From Lachnospiraceae bacterium (lineage in GTDB: Bacteria > Bacillota > Clostridia > Lachnospirales > Lachnospiraceae): 64,000 nt of DNA. This document shows positions 16,803 through 24,902 of this stretch, in pieces. Every line of letters begins with the position of its first letter. Positions within the stretch are counted from its first letter, which is position 1. Location: contig JAILRA010000033.1 in assembly GCA_024698715.1 (NCBI GenBank), positions 1-64,000 on the forward strand, written 5' to 3'. The notes under the pieces were generated by a model. It ran no database searches, was not told where the DNA came from, and saw only the letters and a program-made list of their open reading frames with translations. The translations under genes were made by a program, and so were the position numbers.

Positions 16803-19235
16803 TTATTTTAATTTGTCGGCTTCTTTGTATTTCTTAAAGAAGAGCATGTATGCCATTCCTGCAAGCAAAGCAATCGCAAATATCAGACCGACAATGTTAA
16901 GGTTTCCGGTAAATATACTGCCGATCTGGTAGATTAAAAATGCAATTACATATGCAAATCCACACTGATAACCGATTGCAAACCAGGTCCACTTCGCATT
17001 ATTCATTTCTCTCTTAATGGCACCGATTGCAGCGAAGCAGGGTGCGCAAAGAAGGTTAAATACAAGGAATGAGAAACCGGCTACTCCGTTAAACTTGGAA
17101 GCAAGTACCTGATATACCGTCATTCCGTCAACTCCGCCGTAAAGAACGCCCATGGTACCAACGATATTTTCCTTTGCAACCAAACCTGTAATCGAAGCCA
17201 CTGCTGCCTGCCAGTTGCCCCATCCGAGAGGAATGAACAGCCATGATATAAGACTTCCAACCTTGGCAAGAATCGAAAGGTTAACTTCCTCTTCTTCGAG
17301 CATTCTGAATGCACCGTCCGCAACACCGAAATTGGATAAGAACCAGATTACGATTGTTGAAAGAAGAATGATTGTTCCTGCTTTTTTGATGAAAGACCAT
17401 CCTCTTTCCCACATTGAACGAAGTACATTTTTAAGAGTGGGCATATGGTATGCCGGAAGTTCCATTACGAAAGGAGCGGGATCTCCGGAGAACATCTTTG
17501 TTTTCTTAAGCATAATACCTGAAACAATGATTGCTGCCATACCGATAAAGTATGCACTTGCGGATACAACCCATGATCCGTGGAATAATGCGCCTGCAAC
17601 CATTGCAATGAAAGGAATCTTTGCGCCACAGGGAATGAACGTGGTTGTCATAATCGTCATTCGTCTGTCGCGTTCATTTTCGATTGTTCTTGAAGCCATA
17701 ATACCGGGAACACCGCATCCGGTACCTACAAGCATGGGGATGAAAGATTTACCCGATAAACCGAATCTTCTGAATATCCTGTCGAGAACGAAAGCAATTC
17801 TTGCCATATAACCGCACGCTTCAAGGAATGCAAGCAGGAAGAAAAGAACAAGCATCTGGGGAACGAATCCGAGTACTGCGCCCACACCTGCAATAATACC
17901 GTCAAGAATAAGACTCTTTAACCAGTCCGCACAGTTAATTGCATCAAGAATCGTTTCAGCCACTGCGGGAATACTGGGTACCCATACACCGTAGTTTGCA
18001 GGATCGGGTTCTTCGCCCTCGTAAGAAGTATAAACATCAACCGCATCCGCGAGTTCTTCATATGTGTATGTTACATCTTCGGTAGAAAGTGTTTCTTCGT
18101 CTTCCAATGTGTAATCCGCCGTAGCACTCTCATCGATTTCAGAAAAAGCTGTCAAAACCGAATCAACATCCGATTCATCATCAAGTCCTATGAACGCATC
18201 TATTACATTGGATGCATCACCGAATTCTTCACTTGCTTCACCATAAGCTCCGGAACCGATACCAAGCAAATGCCATCCGTCTCCGAAAAGTCCGTCATTT
18301 GCCCAATCGGTAAGCTTTGTTCCGGGTGCAAACGAAGCCATGGACAGCATATATACAAGAGTCATTATAATAGCGAATATGGGAAGTCCGAGCCAGCGGT
18401 TTGTAACAATTTTGTCGATTTTATCAGAAGTTGAAAGTTCTCCGACTTTCTTCTTTTTATAGCATGCTTTAATTACTGAAGCGATATAAACATATCTTTC
18501 ATTCGTAATGATACTTTCCGAATCGTCATCTAGTTCTTTTTCGACTGCCTGAATATCGTTTTCGATATGTGCTCTTGTGGATCCTGAAATATTCAGTTTG
18601 GCAAGAACCTTTTCGTCACGTTCAAAAAGTTTGATTGCATACCATCTCTGCTGTTCCTCAGGCAAATCGTGTACAGTCACTTCTTCAATATGTGCAAGGG
18701 CATGTTCTACCGTTCCCGAGAAAGAATGCTGAGGAATTGTCTTTGTTCCTTTCGCTGCTTTAATTGCCTCATTTGCAGCTTCCATAACTCCTTCATTCTT
18801 TAATGCGGATATCTCTACTACTTTACATCCGAGCTGTCTTGCCAATTCTTCCGTGTTGATTTCATCGCCTTCTTTTCTGACAACATCCATCATGTTGATT
18901 GCGATAACCACGGGAATGCCGAGTTCGGTAAGCTGAGTTGTCAAATAAAGGTTTCTCTCAAGATTGGTTCCGTCAATTATATTTAAAATTGCATCAGGTC
19001 TTGTACCGATGAGATAATCTCTTGCTACAACTTCCTCCAATGTATAAGGAGAAAGCGAATATATACCGGGAAGGTCGGTAATTGTTACGTCATTATTCTT
19101 TTTAAGTTTACCTTCCTTTTTTTCAACGGTAACTCCGGGCCAGTTTCCGACAAACTGATTGGAACCGGTCAATGCATTAAAAAGCGTTGTTTTTCCGCTG
19201 TTAGGGTTTCCTGCAAGTGCAATAGTCAAACTCAT
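16803..19235 (-). CDS. feoB: Ferrous iron transporter FeoB
   Basis: 810 residues. The N-terminal G domain has G1 GNPNSGKTT, G2 Thr in GVTVEK, G3 DLPGIYSLSPYTLEE, G4 NMMD and G5 SALK. Then come the GDI-like helices (about 170-275) and a membrane domain with two Gate repeats, including GCGVPGIMASRT and PCGAKIPFIAM. It imports Fe(II). Unusually, an acidic segment of about 95 residues (about 325-420) is inserted between the first and second membrane helices, probably outside the cell. It starts 16 bases after feoA with a GGAGG-type site. Confidence 0.97.
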   Translation of the reverse strand: MSLTIALAGNPNSGKTTLFNALTGSNQFVGNWPGVTVEKKEGKLKKNNDVTITDLPGIYSLSPYTLEEVVARDYLIGTRPDAILNIIDGTNLERNLYLTTQLTELGIPVVIAINMMDVVRKEGDEINTEELARQLGCKVVEISALKNEGVMEAANEAIKAAKGTKTIPQHSFSGTVEHALAHIEEVTVHDLPEEQQRWYAIKLFERDEKVLAKLNISGSTRAHIENDIQAVEKELDDDSESIITNERYVYIASVIKACYKKKKVGELSTSDKIDKIVTNRWLGLPIFAIIMTLVYMLSMASFAPGTKLTDWANDGLFGDGWHLLGIGSGAYGEASEEFGDASNVIDAFIGLDDESDVDSVLTAFSEIDESATADYTLEDEETLSTEDVTYTYEELADAVDVYTSYEGEEPDPANYGVWVPSIPAVAETILDAINCADWLKSLILDGIIAGVGAVLGFVPQMLVLFFLLAFLEACGYMARIAFVLDRIFRRFGLSGKSFIPMLVGTGCGVPGIMASRTIENERDRRMTIMTTTFIPCGAKIPFIAMVAGALFHGSWVVSASAYFIGMAAIIVSGIMLKKTKMFSGDPAPFVMELPAYHMPTLKNVLRSMWERGWSFIKKAGTIILLSTIVIWFLSNFGVADGAFRMLEEEEVNLSILAKVGSLISWLFIPLGWGNWQAAVASITGLVAKENIVGTMGVLYGGVDGMTVYQVLASKFNGVAGFSFLVFNLLCAPCFAAIGAIKREMNNAKWTWFAIGYQCGFAYVIAFLIYQIGSIFTGNLNIVGLIFAIALLAGMAYMLFFKKYKEADKLK

Positions 19236-19250
19236 GTTTATTTCATCCTC

Positions 19251-19472
19251 CTACTCTACTTCAACCATTTCGGCATCAGCCTTACGAAGCGATAATTCAT
19301 AATTTCTTACCGTCATCTCAATCGGATCTCCGAGAGGCGCAACTTTTCTCACTGTTATTTCAGTTCCTTTGGTCAAACCCATATCCATGATTCGGCGTTT
19401 AATTGCTCCCTCACCATGAATCTTTTTAACTGTCGCTTTTTCACCGATTTTTACATCTCTGAGTGTTTTCAA
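19251..19472 (-). CDS. feoA: FeoA domain protein (second copy, adjacent to feoB)
   Basis: 73 residues, an SH3-like beta-barrel with the FeoA pattern KIHGEGAIKRRIMDMGLTKGTEI and APLGDPIEMTVRNYELSLRKADAEMV. FeoA proteins bind FeoB and modulate its activity. This copy, closest to feoB, is the more canonical one. Confidence 0.95.
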   Translation of the reverse strand: MKTLRDVKIGEKATVKKIHGEGAIKRRIMDMGLTKGTEITVRKVAPLGDPIEMTVRNYELSLRKADAEMVEVE

Positions 19473-19524
19473 ATCTTTATCCTCCTTGTCGACAATAAAT
19501 ATATTCCTTAATCCTGCGGGATTT

Positions 19525-19737
19525 TCAGATCATAATTTTACGTGCGAGTTCTTCGCTGACTGCTACACGACTTTCCTTAATCTTAACTATCAGGTTTCCG
19601 CCGAGTGTATTCACTACGCTGACATTTCCGCCCACATTAAATCCCAAATCTTCCAGATGTTTTCTTACTTCCGGAGAACCGCCGATCTTTTTTATTATTT
19701 GCTCCTCTCCGGGTTCTGCTAATATCAGTGGCATCAT
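19525..19737 (-). CDS. FeoA domain protein (first gene of the feo operon)
   Basis: 70 residues with the FeoA fold: a conserved HLEDLGFNVGGNVSVVNTLGGNLIVKIKESRVAVSEELARKI pattern. Two feoA genes in tandem are common in Clostridia. This one begins the operon, with AGGAGG before the ATG and three metal boxes in its promoter region. Confidence 0.93.
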   Translation of the reverse strand: MMPLILAEPGEEQIIKKIGGSPEVRKHLEDLGFNVGGNVSVVNTLGGNLIVKIKESRVAVSEELARKIMI

Positions 19738-19759
19738 ATTTATCCTCCTAATCCTGTCG

Positions 19760-19847
19760 GTTAGTTTTATATAACCTTGTTCGCCTAAAAAAGCGGTTAG
19801 TTTTTTCTAACCGCCTATATAATAATTAGTCTTGCCTAACTTGTCAA
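19760..19847 (-). promoter_or_regulatory. feo operon promoter with three metal boxes
   Basis: -35 TTGACA (19842-19847), 17-bp spacer, -10 TATTAT (19819-19824). Box 1 ATTAGTCTTGCCTAAC (19825-19840) fills the spacer; box 2 GTTAGTTTTTTCTAAC (19796-19811) lies just after the -10; box 3 GTTAGTTTTATATAAC (19760-19775) is imperfect and lies in the leader. Confidence 0.78.
19787..19814 (-). terminator. Operator that is also a perfect intrinsic-terminator shape, feo leader
   Basis: GCGGTTAG/CTAACCGC, an 8-bp stem with a 6-base loop (19793-19814), followed on the minus strand by six T. It contains metal box 2. Either an attenuator or an incidental result of operator symmetry. Confidence 0.5.
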
Positions 19848-19875
19848 GACTGTTTTATGATTTTCTTAAATTTTT

Positions 19876-20354
19876 TTAAAGACCAAATCTAATACCCTTT
19901 TTACTGAGTATCTCTTTCTGCCTTTCCTCATCATCCATGTCTATACTGAGAAATTCATTTAGTTCTTCTTCTGTAAACCGCTTACCTGAATAAGTTTCAT
20001 AACATGCACCCAATGGACTGAACAATTGTTCCTCAACTTCGTGTTCCTCATAGATCTTTCCGTCTGAATCTATATAAACATAGTCACCCCCATAGCCCAG
20101 CCATAAGAGTTACTCCATATTACATTTATAGTTTTATCCATAGATATATCTTCAGTATTTGCATCCAACTCCGACTCTTCCGGAGAAGGTTCCTGTATTT
20201 CAGAAACATCCCGTTCCTCGATTATGTTCGTTTCTACAATCTGTTCCGACCCGTTTCCGCCTGATGAACCTGCATTGTCGGCATTTTCAATGTTGCATCC
20301 TGCAAACGTCATAACCAAAGAACAGGCAATTATTGCAAATACGGTTTTTTTCAT
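19876..20354 (-). pseudogene. Lipoprotein gene interrupted by a frameshift
   Basis: The first part (20354-20070, 94 residues) has a lipoprotein signal peptide (MTFAGC) and an acidic linker, and stops shortly after NSYGWAMG. In the -1 frame, reading continues without a stop from about 20085 to 19876: GGDYVYIDSDGKIYEEHEVEE and then a further coherent acidic region with GACYETYSGKRFTEEELNEF. One missing base near the G5 run at about 20088-20092 would explain it, and the restored protein would be about 159 residues. It may be a real mutation or a sequencing error. RBS GGAGG before the ATG. Confidence 0.7.
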
Positions 20355-20446
20355 AATTAAATATCCTCCAGGTTAAATATTTGATCCGTTTATATAATTT
20401 ACGGACCATACCGTGGGATTTTATGGTTCAAAGTAAGCAAATTTTC

Positions 20447-22945
20447 CTATTTCCTTTTTCTTCTTATAACAATCAGAACAATCCATAAAACGATAATTAC
20501 AAACAAAAAGCAAAGCTTAATATAAGTTAAAGGACGTATCTGTATTTTATCGTTTTCATTTTCGTTTTCAACAATTTTGACTGAGTCCTCCTGTTTTGTT
20601 TCTTCCGGATATTCTTCTATTGTTTTGTCAGCATCCGATACCTCAAATTCGTTTTGCAAATTCACATCAGTCTTTGAATTTTCATTTTCATCATTAATAT
20701 CATACGAGGTCGTAATAGTCTCTTCTTCCTCCTTTTCTGCAATAACATCTTCATCGATTGAGATTATGATTGAATCGTCGGTTTTTTTACTCTTTTTTAT
20801 TGCGAATCGTATCTCATCCGTCCCTTCGTTGAGCCTGGTATCATTAATGTTTCCGGCATCATCCGTATCCGCAAGCGAAATCGTATATACGCCCTCTTTT
20901 TCAAATAAAGTGTCATCAAAATCGTAATAATATGTATATCCTTTTTCACTCGCACTTTCGGTTGTTCTGAAATCTCTTCCCGCTTCAAGATCTATCACTT
21001 TGGCATCATGCGTAAATATCGTCCTTACATTTTCAGGATTAACCTTTGAAATATTGTTTTCGATAATTCTGACATTCGTTATATTTTCTATGGTTTTACC
21101 CAAAGAATCCTTCAATTCATTGCTTATATCAAATGATGAACCTCTCCTGTTTAATGTGAATTCTTTGATGATTTCGCTTTCATTTCCCGACTTGTCTTTG
21201 GAATGGCATTTCAATGTGTAATAATCATCATTTAATTCTTTTTCATCGGACACATTTACTGTCATCGCAGAATCGTTCGTTTCAAATTCATATTTAATCG
21301 TATTTTCATTACGTCCGATAAGTTCTACATATGAATCGTTTTTATCCGGCCATTCGTCAGATAAAGAAACCGTAAACGTAAGCAATCCGTTAAATGTATC
21401 ATTATCCTCTATGCCCTCAACATTCAATTCCGGCGCAGTGTAATCCTGAATAAATTCACTGCTTTTATATTCACTTTCATTACCTGCTTTGTCTGCTATA
21501 TTTAATTCCAGCGAGTCCGTTCCCTCTTTGAATACATAGACGAATTCGCTTTCTCCTTCCGGATTGTCATCATAGATTTTCACGAAAGCTTTTCGTTCTT
21601 TGTTTGTATATTTTTGATTTTCATCTTCGATTGCAACATTTATTATCGGAGCCTTTGTATCAATACAGAATTCGCCTATCGTATATACGGTCTCATGTCC
21701 TGTGAAATCCTTTGCGATTACTTTGCTGCCGTGTTTTCCGTCTCCCGAAAATGATATATTCTTTATGATTACATCAGACCCTTTTTCGTTTGTTTTTATT
21801 ATGACCTTAAAATCCTTTTGTGAATTGTTTTTATTTTTTTCTTCTCTATAACTTATTTCATTATTGTTTATATCTTCAATGCCTGTTTCATTTCCTTTTG
21901 CTTCTTCGATGTTTATTTCATTTTCATCCACGATAACCGATACGGATTCCATATCCAGATAAGTGTCCTTAATTTCTATGACTGCACTTCTGTCATGGTT
22001 GCTGTAATAGCCCGTATTTGAGTCATTGAATTCGACTTTAATCGTCGGCTCACTCGTATCAATATGCAATCCTGTTTCATATGAGAATCCTGTTTCGTTT
22101 CCGACTCTTTCTGATAAAGGACTGTCATTTTTATCGGCATCAAATTCAAGATACTCGACGAAAATCATTATTCTGTTAAAGCCTTCTCGGTTAACGATTT
22201 CACTATCGAATTCAAAACTTCCTTTCGATATATTTTCCAAATATTCGATGAACTTATCATCTGTAGAATCATCATCGTCGTCATCATCCCCCGGATCATC
22301 GTCATCATCTGAATCGTCGTCATCGTCATCATCGCCTGGATCATCTTCGTCATCTTCAGAATCATCATCGTTATCGTCAGGATTATCATCATCTGCTTCT
22401 TCTGTATCAGAACCGCCTTCGCCGATATTTTCTTTTGTGAAATTCTCTTTGCAGGTAATTTCCTCATCGGCATTTTCGTTGCAAAAATCAAATTCATTTA
22501 TATTACTTTCGTTTAAACCAAAATCTTCGAATTTGACATTTCCTTTGTCAACTTCCGGTTCTATCTTTCTTATTCTCCTTTCGATTTCTGCCATAATCTC
22601 ATCGTAATCTTCGTTCTCAAATAAAGTTTTAGCATTGATTGTATTATCGGTTTCATTTACCGAAACATATCCGATTCTTTTTATAATCGCATTCTTATAT
22701 TCAACTTCTTCTTTAAGAACTGCTTCCCCGTCATACATCGGTTTATCTTCAAAAATAAAATCCGTTTCGGGCATAGTTATCGTAATTTCTATTCTTTCAT
22801 TTTGTCCGGAATATTCCCATTTTTCATTTCCTTCTTCTGCCCTTGCTTTTATTATTCCCATCGGTGAAATGCACATTATTATCAATATGATTGTTATTGA
22901 AAATGCCACACCCGCGATTTCTTTTTTTCTTAAATTCTTTTTCAT
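20447..22945 (-). CDS. Large surface protein with Asp-rich stretch, Ig-like repeats and C-terminal membrane anchor
   Basis: 832 residues. A signal/anchor helix at about 12-32, a mixed N-terminal part, then an almost pure Asp/Ser region (about 182-228) that might bind Ca. Three or more Ig-like modules follow, each opening with a variant of 'DTSEPTIKVEF/DTKAPIINVAI/DYTAPELNVEG' and containing VxIxD strands. The C-terminus has a helix (about 805-826) and RRKRK, so the protein is anchored with most of it outside. No sortase motif. It lies just downstream of a transmembrane Ser/Thr kinase gene, so a kinase-linked envelope function is possible. Function unknown. Confidence 0.82.
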   Translation of the reverse strand: MKKNLRKKEIAGVAFSITIILIIMCISPMGIIKARAEEGNEKWEYSGQNERIEITITMPETDFIFEDKPMYDGEAVLKEEVEYKNAIIKRIGYVSVNETDNTINAKTLFENEDYDEIMAEIERRIRKIEPEVDKGNVKFEDFGLNESNINEFDFCNENADEEITCKENFTKENIGEGGSDTEEADDDNPDDNDDDSEDDEDDPGDDDDDDDSDDDDDPGDDDDDDDSTDDKFIEYLENISKGSFEFDSEIVNREGFNRIMIFVEYLEFDADKNDSPLSERVGNETGFSYETGLHIDTSEPTIKVEFNDSNTGYYSNHDRSAVIEIKDTYLDMESVSVIVDENEINIEEAKGNETGIEDINNNEISYREEKNKNNSQKDFKVIIKTNEKGSDVIIKNISFSGDGKHGSKVIAKDFTGHETVYTIGEFCIDTKAPIINVAIEDENQKYTNKERKAFVKIYDDNPEGESEFVYVFKEGTDSLELNIADKAGNESEYKSSEFIQDYTAPELNVEGIEDNDTFNGLLTFTVSLSDEWPDKNDSYVELIGRNENTIKYEFETNDSAMTVNVSDEKELNDDYYTLKCHSKDKSGNESEIIKEFTLNRRGSSFDISNELKDSLGKTIENITNVRIIENNISKVNPENVRTIFTHDAKVIDLEAGRDFRTTESASEKGYTYYYDFDDTLFEKEGVYTISLADTDDAGNINDTRLNEGTDEIRFAIKKSKKTDDSIIISIDEDVIAEKEEEETITTSYDINDENENSKTDVNLQNEFEVSDADKTIEEYPEETKQEDSVKIVENENENDKIQIRPLTYIKLCFLFVIIVLWIVLIVIRRKRK
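22260..22400 (-). repeat. Low-complexity GAY-codon repeat encoding an Asp-rich stretch
   Basis: Reiterated tcatcgtcatcatc-type sequence (plus strand) encoding runs of Asp with Gly-Pro-Asp and Ser interruptions, within the surface-protein gene. Confidence 0.8.
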
Positions 22946-23141
22946 ATTTTGTAACCCTCCGATTATTTCTTTTGATTCTTAAAAGCATCAACAAAACCAT
23001 CGGTATCCGATCCTTAACCAGATAAAATGCTGTCAGAAATGCAAATACCGTCATTGATGCCATACAAACCGTTTCTATTACCCCTATTTTCAATACCCCG
23101 TTGTTATCCGTTAAAATTTCCCTCAATATAGTCAATTTCAA
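22824..23141 (-). CDS. Possible small membrane protein between kinase and surface protein
   Basis: A frame starting at a TTG (23141) or an internal TTG gives up to 105 residues, with one good transmembrane helix (VCMASMTVFAFLTAFYLV) and a basic tail. It overlaps the end of the kinase gene and the first 120 bases of the surface-protein gene, and lacks a strong ribosome binding site. The hydrophobic part falls in the otherwise unexplained 158-bp gap, so a shortened real gene is possible. Confidence 0.3.
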   Translation of the reverse strand: MKLTILREILTDNNGVLKIGVIETVCMASMTVFAFLTAFYLVKDRIPMVLLMLLRIKRNNRRVTKYEKEFKKKRNRGCGIFNNNHIDNNVHFTDGNNKSKGRRRK

Positions 23142-24666
23142 ATACCGCCTCTTTAATTCTTTTCAGTATTTTTTCTCTAATCTTTTCCCCGTTCGAGCCG
23201 TAATCTTTTTCTTCGTTTACATATCCCGAAATACTTTTTAACATATCTCTCATATCATCCGCTTTGATGCCTTCCCTGTAAAAATCACTCCCGTATGCAT
23301 ACACCGAGTCGACCGCCAATTCGTAAATCAGCATTTGCGAATAAATATCTTCCCCATAATCTTTGTAAATAAGATTCTCTATTCCGTTATAAAATTTTGC
23401 ATACATTCCGCCGTCTTTTCCCTCTAAAATCATTGGGCGGATATCTGAAAGAAAATGGCATATATCCGCATAAATCCTGCTCTCTTCATTTGATTCTTTA
23501 CACTTGTCAAACCAAATTGCGGCACGCCTGTATTTTTCATTCCCATTAGCATCGTCCTGATAATAAAACATGTATAATTCACCGATGTTTTCAGCTATTT
23601 CAAAATACAGATTATTTTCTTTTAAAACCTCTTCGTCTCTTTCGATTATGGATTCTATTTTTTCGGCTTCCGTTTCATCAAATACAGTATCTCCCTTTAT
23701 TTCTTCCAGATATTTTAAATACCATGTTTCATCCTTTTCAGATAAAATCAGTTCTTCCAGTTTTACTTTTCTTTTTTCAGAATCAAATGATTCCAAAGCT
23801 TCCCTGACAAGAGATTCTCGCTCCGTGATTTTCATTTTTACTTCATATTGTTCCGATAAAAATAATCCCGCTGCCGACATAAAAAACATAATCGTAAAAA
23901 AGAACGTTTTTCCGATTTTTCGTTTAAGTTTTTCTTCAAATCCGACATTAAACAATTCATTTTTGTTCAGTGCTTCCAATGCATCTTTTGCACTTTCAAA
24001 CCTGTCCTTCGGATTATGTGACGTACATATTGAAATAAAATATTTCATACCCAAAGACATTCTTTCGGGAAGCATATATTTTAATGTGCATCCGAAACAA
24101 TAAATATCACTTTTCTCATCGCATATACCCTCGATTATCGTTTCAGGTGCAGCGAACTCTCTTGTAATAAATCTGTTGTTTTCCGAATAAATACCTGATA
24201 TCTGACTGATTCCGAAATCAATCATTTTTACATCACCCTCTGTGGTTATCATCACATTTGAAGGTTTCAAATCACGATAAATAATCGGCGGATTTCTGCC
24301 ATGCAGATAAATAAGAGTATTCAGTATGCATCGCGATATTCTTGCAGCTTCTTTTTCGCTGAATTTTCCGTTTTCTTTCACAATATCGCGAATGGTTTTT
24401 CCCTCGATATAATCCATCACGACACAGTATGAATCTTCCGTTCTCACTATATCGGTTATTCCCGGAAGAGAAGGGAAATTTACGCTTTTTAAAATCCTGG
24501 TTTCCTTATAAGCCGCACAAATAACATCATCCGTCTGTTCGATTTCTTTCATCGCACGAATGATTCCGATTCTCATATCTTTTACCTTATAAACCTTGGA
24601 CATTCCGCCTTCGGCTATTAATTCTTCCACGCGGTAACGTCCTATCAAATCGCCGTTTTCAGCCAT
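23104..24666 (-). CDS. Transmembrane serine/threonine protein kinase
   Basis: 520 residues. The kinase domain (about 8-240) has the Gly loop IAEGGMSKVYKV, the ATP Lys in AMKEIE, a catalytic loop YRDLKPSNVM (Tyr replaces the usual His of HRD), DFGIS and APE. A transmembrane helix (about 255-275) follows, then an extracellular helical region of about 240 residues, perhaps TPR-like, without PASTA repeats. It probably senses something outside and phosphorylates cytosolic targets. It lies upstream of the Asp-rich surface protein on one apparent transcript. No phosphatase gene is adjacent. Confidence 0.93.
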   Translation of the reverse strand: MAENGDLIGRYRVEELIAEGGMSKVYKVKDMRIGIIRAMKEIEQTDDVICAAYKETRILKSVNFPSLPGITDIVRTEDSYCVVMDYIEGKTIRDIVKENGKFSEKEAARISRCILNTLIYLHGRNPPIIYRDLKPSNVMITTEGDVKMIDFGISQISGIYSENNRFITREFAAPETIIEGICDEKSDIYCFGCTLKYMLPERMSLGMKYFISICTSHNPKDRFESAKDALEALNKNELFNVGFEEKLKRKIGKTFFFTIMFFMSAAGLFLSEQYEVKMKITERESLVREALESFDSEKRKVKLEELILSEKDETWYLKYLEEIKGDTVFDETEAEKIESIIERDEEVLKENNLYFEIAENIGELYMFYYQDDANGNEKYRRAAIWFDKCKESNEESRIYADICHFLSDIRPMILEGKDGGMYAKFYNGIENLIYKDYGEDIYSQMLIYELAVDSVYAYGSDFYREGIKADDMRDMLKSISGYVNEEKDYGSNGEKIREKILKRIKEAVFEIDYIEGNFNG

Positions 24667-24788
24667 ACCAAACTCATACTCCTTTTGTATGTAAATTAGC
24701 GTTTACACAGTCAAAAGCAGACACGAAAAAAACGCCCCATGCGACTTATTATTTTATTTGGGAAATAATCCGGGAGAATCCCGATAAA

Positions 24789-24819
24789 GAAAAAACATCA
24801 CAACCTTTCGATTGTGATG
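24789..24819 (-). terminator. Terminator after the DHH phosphoesterase gene
   Basis: CATCACAA/TTGTGATG stem with an 8-base loop (24796-24819), then TTTTTTC on the minus strand. It ends the EAL-rsuA-WYL-DHH gene string. The 237-bp gap around it contains nothing else that I recognise. Confidence 0.85.
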
Positions 24820-24902
24820 CTTATTGTAACACCTGTTATGATAATTTGTAAACCTGATTTTCGGACATTTAGAAAAATTTCTCAACCGATTTTCGAAAAT
24901 CT

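Noticed and set aside
20070-20100. Programmed -1 frameshift in the lipoprotein gene
   Set aside because: The in-frame codons around the G5 run do not form a convincing X-XXY-YYZ slippery heptamer, and I see no stimulatory structure; a base loss or sequencing error is simpler.
22026-22607. 193-residue Ser-rich plus-strand frame
   Set aside because: Antisense of the Asp-rich stretch of the surface protein.
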